This document shows positions 16,331 to 23,664 of a DNA stretch of 64,000 nucleotides, in pieces (the stretch's first letter is position 1; every line of letters begins with the position of its first letter). The notes beneath the pieces were generated by a model. The model was given only the letters and a program-made list of their open reading frames with translations, was not told the origin of the DNA and did no database searches. The translations under genes were made by a program, and so were the position numbers. Source of the stretch: JANYGM01 sp043764015 (GTDB lineage: Bacteria; Bacteroidota; Bacteroidia; Cytophagales; Thermonemataceae); assembly GCA_043764015.1 (NCBI GenBank), contig JAYUKY010000121.1, positions 1-64,000 on the forward strand. The letters run 5' to 3'.

Positions 16331-16755
16331 TTGTTTTCTGCTATTCTTTTAAAATTATTCATTACTTCTGGCAAAACTTTTCTGAATTGTCCACCAAGCA
16401 TAAATCCAAAAATATACTTTAAAAACCCTGTAAACGCAATATCATCTGTAAAATGAATTTCGTTGTTTTTTTCTGTCAAACTGCGTTTAATCACGAGTTC
16501 ACCAACAGGCATAATTGTATTGAAAGTGTAAGACTTGTGAGGGATAAGTTCTGAAATATAAAATTCCAGTTTTGGTCCAGTTTTGGGCTTCATTGTTCCT
16601 TTTGCACCTTCTACAAAAGTGCCTTCAAGGTTTGCCTCAATGATTTCTGTATCCCATTGATGCCAATTTTGAACATCAATAAGTGTTTGCCAAACACTCG
16701 CTTTTGTTGTGTTTACAGGGATTGTAAAGCTGAAATGATGATTACTTTGCTCCAT
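16327..16755 (-). CDS. SRPBCC family protein (polyketide cyclase-like)
   Basis: This is a helix-grip (START/Bet v1-like) protein of 142 residues. The N-terminal pattern SVWQTLIDVQNWHQWDTEI (about 20-38) is typical of the SRPBCC/Polyketide_cyc2 family, whose members bind hydrophobic ligands. The long central strands and C-terminal helix (VMNNFKRIAE) are also as expected. It overlaps the next gene by four bases and follows the Crp/Fnr gene. The ligand is unknown. Confidence 0.8.
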   Translation of the reverse strand: MEQSNHHFSFTIPVNTTKASVWQTLIDVQNWHQWDTEIIEANLEGTFVEGAKGTMKPKTGPKLEFYISELIPHKSYTFNTIMPVGELVIKRSLTEKNNEIHFTDDIAFTGFLKYIFGFMLGGQFRKVLPEVMNNFKRIAENK

Positions 16756-16834
16756 TTTTTTAGATAGATTGTGGAAAACTTAAAAAACTTTTTGCAAATA
16801 TCTATCTATAAAACCAGAAACTACTTCACATAAG

Positions 16835-17401
16835 TTAAGTAGTCAGTTTTTTTCTTATTCTGCTTAAAGATTGTGGGGCAATGCCTAAATAGGAGGCTAA
16901 AATTTTCAGAGGAATACGTTTTAAAAGTTTGGGTTTGTTTTGTAACATTTTTTCATAACGGAATTCTGCGGTTTCAGTTTGGAGTTCTTCTAAGATTTCT
17001 TCTGTGAAAAATTGTACTTCTTGAATTATTTTTCTTGCAAAATCTGTCCAACTTTTAAGTTTATAAAGTTCATTTACTTGTTTATACGAAATTTGCCAAA
17101 CGACTGATTTTTCTATGGCTTGAATATTCTCGTTTGCAGGTTTTTGGGAATTAAAACTTGCTTGTGAGGTGAAAAAATAGGGTGCTTCCGTAAAAAATTT
17201 AGTGATGTTATTTCCATCTTTATTGATATAAAAATGAAGTAATCCGCTTTCCGCAAAGTAAAGGTGTCGGCAAACTTTACCTTCTTGTAGTACAATTTCG
17301 TCTTTCTCTATAATTCGTTTTTCAAAAAAACCAGAAATCTGTTCCCATTCCTCTAATGGAAGTGAAATATAGTTTTCTATAAATTTTCGTAATGTGTCCA
17401 A
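16835..17401 (-). CDS. Crp/Fnr family transcriptional regulator
   Basis: The 188-residue protein has an N-terminal cyclic-nucleotide-binding-like beta-roll (about 20-110, with EIVLQEGKVCRHLYF and ESGLLHFYI) and a C-terminal helix-turn-helix (PLKILASYLGIAPQSLSRIRK, split here as PLKILASYLG and IAPQSLSRIRK). This short variant is common in Bacteroidota, where it often acts as a local regulator. It lacks the cysteine cluster of FNR. It probably controls the adjacent SRPBCC cluster or responds to redox or stress; the effector is not evident. Confidence 0.85.
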   Translation of the reverse strand: MDTLRKFIENYISLPLEEWEQISGFFEKRIIEKDEIVLQEGKVCRHLYFAESGLLHFYINKDGNNITKFFTEAPYFFTSQASFNSQKPANENIQAIEKSVVWQISYKQVNELYKLKSWTDFARKIIQEVQFFTEEILEELQTETAEFRYEKMLQNKPKLLKRIPLKILASYLGIAPQSLSRIRKKLTT

Positions 17402-17418
17402 TTTTTAGTATCTGTTTT

Positions 17419-17895
17419 CTAAGCTAAATCTTCTAAAAATTTCAGTAAAAAATCACTTTCAGGGTTTTTGGAAAGGTTTTTATAAGATTTTTGTAGCAGA
17501 TAAATAAATTGTTTTTTTTCATCTTCAGAAAATCCCATCATTGCCTCGTTGTTCATATTTTCAATGCCTTCTCCAATTTCGGCAACAGTTTTTTTACCCT
17601 TACGAGTGAGCGCAAGCACATAACTACGTTTGTCTGTGCCTTGCTCACGTGTGATGTAACCTTTTTTGACCAAAAAATCAATAATACGCACCATTCCTGC
17701 CTTATCAATTTTGAGCAAATCAGCTACATTTTGCTGTGAAATAGGTTTTTTACTTTGTTCACTTTCCTCTATTACCCACAAAATGATAAAATATTTGTCT
17801 AATTGCGTAAATTCTAACTCAACGGTGAGCGTTTGAAGGTACATTTTGTCAATTAGTCCAAAATAAAGAGAAAAGAAATAATCTGTTTTTTTCAT
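17419..17895 (-). CDS. MarR family transcriptional regulator
   Basis: This winged helix-turn-helix repressor has 158 residues from the ATG at 17895 (MKKTDYFF). An in-frame ATG at 17949 would add 18 atypical residues. The recognition region is ISQQNVADLLKIDKAGMVRI followed by the wing YITREQGTDKRSYVLALT (about 50-95), where DKRS is the conserved wing. It ends 18 bases upstream of the Crp/Fnr gene and is in the same direction, so the two regulators may be cotranscribed. The ligand is unknown. Confidence 0.88.
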   Translation of the reverse strand: MKKTDYFFSLYFGLIDKMYLQTLTVELEFTQLDKYFIILWVIEESEQSKKPISQQNVADLLKIDKAGMVRIIDFLVKKGYITREQGTDKRSYVLALTRKGKKTVAEIGEGIENMNNEAMMGFSEDEKKQFIYLLQKSYKNLSKNPESDFLLKFLEDLA

Positions 17896-17954
17896 ATTTA
17901 AGTTTAAAAGCACATAATTGAAGTCAGGTGGAAACACCTGACTTCCCAAAAATA

Positions 17955-18001
17955 ACCAAAGTTTTACATTCGTACTTCGTACCTCTTATTTCGTACCTCG
18001 C
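17955..18001. repeat. Gene-boundary tract, TTCGTAC type
   Basis: AAGTTTTACATTCGTACTTC then GTACCTCTTATTTCGTACC lead directly to the stop of the minus-strand DegT gene (18002). Confidence 0.7.
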
Positions 18002-19219
18002 CTATGCGTTTGCTTTTGCAAAAACTTTTTCTAATGCTTGTGTGATTTTGGAAGAAAGCGTTTGCAGTTGTTCGTCTGTCCAAGCCACTTTTACGACCAA
18101 AGAAATCAGCCTTTGCATCAAATTTTCTGTTTTTGGAAGATGCAAATTATTGTAATCTTGTGGCGCACCAAGCAAATGAACGACCATTTTCATAGGGGAA
18201 TTCATATTACGCAGGTGTTCCCAGTTACGGATATAGTGATAATTATTGTCGTACCAATATTGCACGCCTGTAATGTCAGGCACACCCAACGCCTTCAGTT
18301 CTGTCACTACGGCACGTGCTGTGGCTTCATCAGGCAAAAAGAAGTCCATAAAAGTAGCTGCATCACCATTTTCATCAGGAATATGCCTAAAACTAACCTC
18401 TGGGAATTTAGCTAAGGTTTCGTGTAAAACCTTCTTATGTTTGCGTTGTTGCGACAAGATATAATCAATTTTACGGATTTGTGCAAGTCCGACAGCTGCG
18501 TTCATTTCGCCCATACGGTAGTTAAAACCAACTATTGGGTGATTTTCCGCACCTCTATTGTCGCCAAGATGGTCGTGTCCGTGGTCTGAAAATTGTTCAG
18601 CTTTATGGTAAAGATTTTCATCATTACAAATAATTGCGCCACCTTCTCCACAAGTAATAATTTTGAAAAAATCAAAAGAAAAACAACCCATTTGCCCAAA
18701 AGTGCCAGCTGCTTTTCCTTTGTAACTTGCGCCCAAACCTTGTGCAGTATCTTCAATAAGCAAAAGATTAAATTCTTTACAAATTTCCAATATTTCTGTA
18801 ATTTTCGCCATAGACCCGCACATATGCACAAGCACAATGGCTTTGGTTTTTGGCGTAATAGCGGCACGAATGCCCTCTGGAGAAAGACAAAGCGTTTCGT
18901 CTATTTCTGCAAAAATAGGCAATGCACCGCCTAGCATTGCGCCTTCTGCGGTCGCTATGTACGTAAATGGAGGCACAATCACCTCATCACCCGCACCAAT
19001 ACCACAGGCTGCCATAGCAATAGCCACTGCGGTAGAGCCACTTGTGCAAGAATGCGCATATTTTACGCCATTAAATTTAGCTAATGCTGCTTCAAAATCT
19101 CTTGATTTCCAATGATTTTTGCGTATTGAGTCGTGGTTATATCTGAATAAAACACCTGTTTCTAATACGTCATTTACTTCTTTGCGCTCTTCTGCGCCAA
19201 ATAATTCACTTCCTGGCAT
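18002..19219 (-). CDS. DegT/DnrJ/EryC1/StrS family aminotransferase
   Basis: This is a fold-type I PLP enzyme that aminates a keto sugar, usually for surface polysaccharide. The 405 residues contain SCTSGSTAVAIAM (cofactor phosphate site), VPPFTYIATAE, LIEDTAQGLGASYKG (conserved aspartate) and FSFDFFKIITCGEGG with the Schiff-base lysine (about 187). The N-terminal phrase MPGSELFGAEE resembles the 8-amino-3,8-dideoxyoctulosonate transaminase (KdnA) subgroup as I remember it, which would link it to lipopolysaccharide inner core, but no kdnB neighbour is present. Promoter element at 19261-19268. Confidence 0.85.
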   Translation of the reverse strand: MPGSELFGAEERKEVNDVLETGVLFRYNHDSIRKNHWKSRDFEAALAKFNGVKYAHSCTSGSTAVAIAMAACGIGAGDEVIVPPFTYIATAEGAMLGGALPIFAEIDETLCLSPEGIRAAITPKTKAIVLVHMCGSMAKITEILEICKEFNLLLIEDTAQGLGASYKGKAAGTFGQMGCFSFDFFKIITCGEGGAIICNDENLYHKAEQFSDHGHDHLGDNRGAENHPIVGFNYRMGEMNAAVGLAQIRKIDYILSQQRKHKKVLHETLAKFPEVSFRHIPDENGDAATFMDFFLPDEATARAVVTELKALGVPDITGVQYWYDNNYHYIRNWEHLRNMNSPMKMVVHLLGAPQDYNNLHLPKTENLMQRLISLVVKVAWTDEQLQTLSSKITQALEKVFAKANA

Positions 19220-19260
19220 ATTTATTTTTTTTAAGTTGAGTATTCTTGAGTATTTCGGCT

Positions 19261-19268
19261 CAAAGATA
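19261..19268 (-). promoter_or_regulatory. -7 promoter element of the DegT gene
   Basis: CAAAGATA reads TATCTTTG on the minus strand, 41 bases before the ATG. Confidence 0.5.
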
Positions 19269-19378
19269 AGTATTTTAATTGTGAATTATAAATTTTGCAA
19301 AAAATTAGTGTACATTACAAAAAGGCTTTGCCTAGAAGAGTCTATAATAATTGTTGCTCCGCTTTGGCTGGAGATTAT

Positions 19379-19969
19379 TTACCTCCTGAAACTCGCATCT
19401 AATTCTAGTATTTGTGGTAAAACTGGTGTTTTATCATCATTATAAATCACATAATTAGCTAGTTTCATTTTTTCTTCTTCACTAATTTGTTTACTGATAA
19501 TTGCCTTTATTTCTGCTTCTGTGCGTTGTGGGTCACGTTTTTGCACACGTTGTATGCGCAAATTTTCAGGAGCAAAAACCGTAATAAGTCTGTCTAATTG
19601 TTTGTGAGAATTGGATTCTATCATTAGTGCAGCCTCACGTACTACGTAAGGCACGCCCAAAGAAAACTGCTTTTGCACCCAATATAAGTAATCTTCTGCT
19701 ACTTTTGGGTGTACCAAACTATTCAGTTTTTTGACTTCATTAGCATCAGAAAATACTTTTGCAGCCAAATAAGAACGGTTAAGATTCCCATTCATATAGC
19801 TCTCTTCTCCAAAATGCTGTATAATTTCGTTTTTTAGCTTTTTATTTTCGTTCATAATGGCTTTTGCTCGTGCGTCTGCATCATAAATGGGCGCACCCAA
19901 AGAGCCAAAAATACGACAAATAATACTTTTCCCAGAACCAATACCGCCAGTAATACCAATTTGAAGCAT
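19379..19969 (-). CDS. coaE: Dephospho-CoA kinase
   Basis: This enzyme catalyses the last step of coenzyme A synthesis, phosphorylation of the ribose 3-hydroxyl of dephospho-CoA. From the ATG at 19969 the protein starts MLQIGITGGIGSGKS, a P-loop at residues 8-15, followed by GAPIYDADARA and NSLVHPKVAEDY. The length of 196 residues is typical. An ATG at 20110 would add 47 residues upstream of the promoter element at 20010-20017 and across a terminator, so it is rejected. Confidence 0.95.
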   Translation of the reverse strand: MLQIGITGGIGSGKSIICRIFGSLGAPIYDADARAKAIMNENKKLKNEIIQHFGEESYMNGNLNRSYLAAKVFSDANEVKKLNSLVHPKVAEDYLYWVQKQFSLGVPYVVREAALMIESNSHKQLDRLITVFAPENLRIQRVQKRDPQRTEAEIKAIISKQISEEEKMKLANYVIYNDDKTPVLPQILELDASFRR

Positions 19970-20009
19970 TTTTTGTGAGTTATGTTTAAAGATTTGGAAA
20001 ATCTGCATA

Positions 20010-20017
20010 CAAATATA
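20010..20017 (-). promoter_or_regulatory. -7 promoter element of coaE
   Basis: CAAATATA reads TATATTTG on the minus strand, 40 bases upstream of the ATG at 19969. Confidence 0.55.
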
Positions 20018-20043
20018 CAAAATTTCTTTTAATTTAAAAAAAA

Positions 20044-20081
20044 CAAAAAAGCCTTTCCAACTATTGAAAAGGCTTTTTTGT
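20044..20081 (-). terminator. Terminator after tsf
   Basis: AAAAAAGCCTTT pairs with AAAGGCTTTTTT across a short loop. It lies 50 bases downstream of the tsf stop on the minus strand. Confidence 0.75.
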
Positions 20082-20089
20082 GTTATAAA

Positions 20090-20128
20090 ATATTCATTGT
20101 ATTCATTCACAATTTACAATTCAAAAAA
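20090..20128. repeat. Gene-boundary tract, TTCACAATT type
   Basis: TATTCATTGTATTCATTC then ACAATTTACAATTCAAAAAA ends at the tsf stop codon. Confidence 0.6.
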
Positions 20129-20959
20129 TTAGTTTACAGAAACACGTCTGAAAGCTGTTACTGTAAGGTCAGCAGTTACATCTTTAAGTGCTTGTGCAAC
20201 AGTTTTAGAACCATCTTTTACAAAATCTTGGTTAAGCAAAGTGCTATCTTTATAAAATTTATTCAATTTTCCAAGTGCTATTTTGTCAAGCATTGCTTCA
20301 GGCTTACCTTCGTTGCGAGCAACTTCTTTTCCAATTTCTATTTCTTTTTCAACTATTGTAGGGTCAACATCATCTTTATCAACTGCAATAGGCTTCATAG
20401 CAGCAATTTGCATAGCTACATCTTTTCCAATAGCAGCAACATCAACACCAGAAATACCTTTGAGTGCTACCAAAACGCCTAATTTTGCGCCTGCGTGAAT
20501 GTAAGGAATGATTTTTTCTGCCGTAATTTGTGAAAAATGCGTAATAGCTAATTTTTCACCAATTTTGCCGACCATTTCCGTAATGCTGTCGCCAATAGTT
20601 TTGTCACCAATTTTCAGCGCAAGCAAGGCATCAGTAGAAGCTGGTTTGTTAGCTACTGCCAAATCAAGGATATTTTTTGCAAGAATACCAAAATCAGGAG
20701 TTTTAGAAACAGGCTCTGTTTCGCAGCTAAGTGCAATAATAGTACCTTCTGTACCAGCTTCGTTTGTGTGTACGAGTACTTGTCCTTCTTTAGTTTCGTT
20801 GTCTGCACGTTTTGCAGAGATTTTTTCTCCTCTTTTTCTAAGGATTTCAATTGCTTTGTCAAAGTCGCCTTCTGCCTCTGTGAGTGCATTTTTGCAATCC
20901 ATCATTCCCATACCAGTCATTTGGCGAAGTTTGTTTACGTCTTGTGCTGTGATAGCCAT
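20129..20959 (-). CDS. tsf: Elongation factor Ts
   Basis: This is the guanine-nucleotide exchange factor for EF-Tu. The N-terminal UBA-like domain holds VNKLRQMTGMGMMDCKNALT (residues 8-27), the classical signature, followed by AIEILRKRG. The core dimerisation domain contains HTNEAGTEGTIIALSCETEP. It has 276 residues, normal for Bacteroidota. In most bacteria tsf follows rpsB (ribosomal protein S2); here the upstream neighbour is a divergent acyltransferase and tsf has its own promoter element at 21024-21031. Confidence 0.97.
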   Translation of the reverse strand: MAITAQDVNKLRQMTGMGMMDCKNALTEAEGDFDKAIEILRKRGEKISAKRADNETKEGQVLVHTNEAGTEGTIIALSCETEPVSKTPDFGILAKNILDLAVANKPASTDALLALKIGDKTIGDSITEMVGKIGEKLAITHFSQITAEKIIPYIHAGAKLGVLVALKGISGVDVAAIGKDVAMQIAAMKPIAVDKDDVDPTIVEKEIEIGKEVARNEGKPEAMLDKIALGKLNKFYKDSTLLNQDFVKDGSKTVAQALKDVTADLTVTAFRRVSVN

Positions 20960-21023
20960 TTTTCTTAATTTTTAATGTTTAGATGATTATTTTTTCTATC
21001 CTTATAATCCTTAAAATTTTGCG

Positions 21024-21031
21024 CAAAGATA
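21024..21031 (-). promoter_or_regulatory. -7 promoter element of tsf
   Basis: CAAAGATA reads TATCTTTG on the minus strand, 64 bases upstream of the tsf ATG. Confidence 0.5.
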
Positions 21032-21148
21032 AGGTTTTTTTTAAGAAAAAGAAAATCTTTTTTATTTTGTGCTTTATTCTATCCAAATTAAGAAAAAAGA
21101 GATATGTTTGTGGAAGGTATCATATAATGGCAACTTTTTTAAATATTT

Positions 21149-22258
21149 ATGAGTAATAAAACTATTTATTTTCCTGGATTAAATGGGCTTAGAGCCATTG
21201 CGGCTATTGCAGTTGTTATTTCACACATTACGTTAGGTTTGAGTAGTTTTGGATTAGATGCACACCTTTTTGGTACTTTTGCAGATGGAAAACCAAAAGG
21301 ATTATCTTTGGCAGGATTTGGTGTAAGTATTTTTTTTGTTTTAAGTGGATTCTTAATCACTTTTTTGCTTCAAACAGAAAAAGAAAGAGCAGAAATAAAT
21401 ATTAAAAAATTCTATTTAAGAAGGATATTACGTATTTGGCCACTTTATTACGTATATTTACTTGTATGTATGGTTACAATGCTTATTTATGGTTTTGATA
21501 TAGATGTTAAGAATTTATTTTTTTATGTTTTCTACACTCCAAATATTCCATTTGTATTGGGTACAGGAATGGCATTTGTTACGCATTATTGGTCTTTGGG
21601 AGTGGAAGAGCAATTTTATCTTTTCTGGCCCTGGCTAAATAAAAAAATAAATAATTTAATTATGCCACTTATTATAATGATTATCAGCATAATAAGTATA
21701 AAAGTAGCGTTGCATTTTCTTTATCCAAATTCTATTTTGGAAGTGGTAATACACGTTACAAGATTTCATTGTATGATGATTGGAGGCGTTGGAGCAATAC
21801 TTTACAAACAAAAACATACTTTGTTTTTACGTTTAGCAGATAATAAAATTTCACAGAGTATTTGTTGGTTTATCTTATTTTTGGTGGCTATCAACAAGTA
21901 TCATTTTGCTTCAATTATTGATAATGAAATTATCTCTGTGGTTGGGCTTGTGATTATTATTGGGCAAATCAATATAAAAAATAGACTTATCAACCTAGAA
22001 AACAGTATTTTTGATTTTTTAGGCAAAATTTCTTATGGCATTTATGTTGTTCACCCCCTGCTTATTTTCCTTTTTGCCAAAATATTTTCAGAATTAACAA
22101 TAGCAACTCCCTACAAATACATTATTGTTTATGGAACAATTTTAGTAGCTACTATACTAACCGCTTATATTTCATATACTTATATGGAAAAATATTTTTT
22201 AAATTTCAAAAAACGCTTTGAGGTTGTCAAAAGTGCTTCAACGAATAATTTAAGATAA
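21149..22258 (+). CDS. Membrane acyltransferase (OafA/YrhL type)
   Basis: The 369-residue protein has about ten membrane helices of the acyltransferase-3 family, which transfer acetyl or other acyl groups to surface glycans. Hallmarks are PGLNGLRAIAAIAVVISH (residues 8-25, catalytic histidine at the end of helix 1), FGVSIFFVLSGFLITFLL (helix 2), FYLRRILRIWPLYY (charged motif) and HYWSLGVEEQFYLFWPW. The C-terminus lacks an SGNH hydrolase domain. It shares a base with the next gene (TAATG), so the two are translationally coupled. The acceptor is unknown. Confidence 0.92.
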   Translation: MSNKTIYFPGLNGLRAIAAIAVVISHITLGLSSFGLDAHLFGTFADGKPKGLSLAGFGVSIFFVLSGFLITFLLQTEKERAEINIKKFYLRRILRIWPLYYVYLLVCMVTMLIYGFDIDVKNLFFYVFYTPNIPFVLGTGMAFVTHYWSLGVEEQFYLFWPWLNKKINNLIMPLIIMIISIISIKVALHFLYPNSILEVVIHVTRFHCMMIGGVGAILYKQKHTLFLRLADNKISQSICWFILFLVAINKYHFASIIDNEIISVVGLVIIIGQINIKNRLINLENSIFDFLGKISYGIYVVHPLLIFLFAKIFSELTIATPYKYIIVYGTILVATILTAYISYTYMEKYFLNFKKRFEVVKSASTNNLR

Positions 22259-23409
22259 TGGATAAACCTTTACCTAGTAATAAAATTTACTTTGAAAATC
22301 TAGATACACTACGGTTTTTAGCATTCTTTGCAGTTTTTGCTTCGCATTCTATGTTGAAAATAGCTGTTTTGGGACTTTCTGACAATGATTTATACAACCA
22401 TATCATTAATTTTGCTATGTCTGGTGGTGTGGGTGTTTCTTTCTTTTTTGTTTTGAGTGGATTTTTAATTACTTACTTGATTATTAAAGAAATAGAAGAA
22501 ACTAGCAAACTTGATATAAAACATTTTTATATGCGCAGAACACTACGTATTTGGACTCTTTTCTTTTTTGTAGTTATTTTTGGTTTTTTTATTTATCCTA
22601 TTTTAAAAAAAATAATAGGAATGGACACAGATTTACCAAACAGAATTTGGTATCATCTCTCATTTCTAAGTAATTTTGATTCTATTTATATTGCTCAAAG
22701 CAAGCTACACGCTACCTCGCCTATGATGGTTGCTATTACTTGGTCTGTTTCTATTGAGGAGCAATTTTATTTGGTTTGGCCACTTCTGTTTATGATTTAT
22801 CCAAAAAAATGGTATCCTTCCATATTTATGAAGGTAATTGTTATTTCTGGCTTGTTTCGTTATTCTAATAGGGCTGATGGTGATGTTATTTATTATCACA
22901 CATTTTCTGTGATGTCAAATTTGGTAGTAGGAGGGCTTTTGGCTTACTATTCAATCAAATCTGAACTGTTTTTGCAGATAATTACGCATATGAAAAAATG
23001 GTTGATTATTTTGATTTATATTCTTGGATTTTCTATAACGTTTTATGGAAATTATATTTATCCAAGTTTTTATGATATTATTTTTATGCCCATTTTGGGT
23101 GCTTTATTTTTTGGATTTATTATTTTGGAACAAAATTTTTCTCAAAATTCTCTTTTCAAATATGGACGTTTAAAATATCTATCTATTTTGGGCAAATACA
23201 CCTATGGATTATATCTGTTGCACCCTATTGCTATTCAAGTGATGATTATTATCTACAAGCTACTTAAAATTACTTCAAATGGATTTCCTGTCGGATTTAC
23301 GCAAACTATTATTTATTCAAGTGGTGCTTTTGTTATTTCATTGATTATTAGTTATTTAAACTATCATTATTTGGAAACTTATTTTTTGAAATTAAAAGAT
23401 AAATTGTAA
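22258..23409 (+). CDS. Membrane acyltransferase (OafA/YrhL type), second copy
   Basis: This is a paralogue of the preceding gene, 383 residues, beginning within its stop codon. The same motifs occur in the same order: ENLDTLRFLAFFAVFASHS, GGVGVSFFFVLSGFLITYLI, FYMRRTLRIWTLFFF and ITWSVSIEEQFYLVWPL. Conservation of the catalytic histidine and the RR motif suggests that it is active. The pair probably arose by tandem duplication followed by strong divergence and may modify different positions of one surface polymer. No glycosyltransferases flank it. A REP-like cluster follows. Confidence 0.92.
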   Translation: MDKPLPSNKIYFENLDTLRFLAFFAVFASHSMLKIAVLGLSDNDLYNHIINFAMSGGVGVSFFFVLSGFLITYLIIKEIEETSKLDIKHFYMRRTLRIWTLFFFVVIFGFFIYPILKKIIGMDTDLPNRIWYHLSFLSNFDSIYIAQSKLHATSPMMVAITWSVSIEEQFYLVWPLLFMIYPKKWYPSIFMKVIVISGLFRYSNRADGDVIYYHTFSVMSNLVVGGLLAYYSIKSELFLQIITHMKKWLIILIYILGFSITFYGNYIYPSFYDIIFMPILGALFFGFIILEQNFSQNSLFKYGRLKYLSILGKYTYGLYLLHPIAIQVMIIIYKLLKITSNGFPVGFTQTIIYSSGAFVISLIISYLNYHYLETYFLKLKDKL

Positions 23410-23446
23410 TTTTTTAGGCTAAACAAATTCACACAAAAACGCCATA

Positions 23447-23662
23447 TTTAGACAAAGACATTGATAATTTGTATTAGTTTCAGCGGAACTGTATATTTAT
23501 AGAAATATCATTGTGTTTGTATTTCGCTCCAGCGGAGCGGTACTAGCAAGTACTAGTTTTATAAATATTTCGCTCCAGCGGAGCGAAATACATTTTTGAC
23601 TGTTTTCTATAAATATATCAGTCCAGCGGACTGATATACAAATTATCAATGTCGTTATCTAA
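23447..23662. repeat. REP/BIME-like palindrome cluster with CCAGCGGA cores
   Basis: Outer arms TTTAGACAAAGACATTGATA at 23447 and its complement ending near 23662 enclose four CAGCGGA motifs: TTTCAGCGGAACTG, CGCTCCAGCGGAGCG (twice) and CAGTCCAGCGGACTG. Each of the last three is a perfect short palindrome. AAATAT and ATTTC spacers recur between them. The right arm ends three bases before the stop codon of the SNF2 helicase. This is the layout of a bacterial interspersed mosaic element. Confidence 0.85.
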
Positions 23663-23664
23663 TT

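Noticed and set aside
19970..20110. 47-residue N-terminal extension of coaE
   Set aside because: It would start upstream of the promoter element and run through the tsf terminator; the P-loop normally begins within the first ten residues.
23447..23662. Possible CRISPR array (repeated CCAGCGGA units)
   Set aside because: Units are irregularly spaced, palindromic at different centres, and have no unique spacers of constant length; no cas gene is near.
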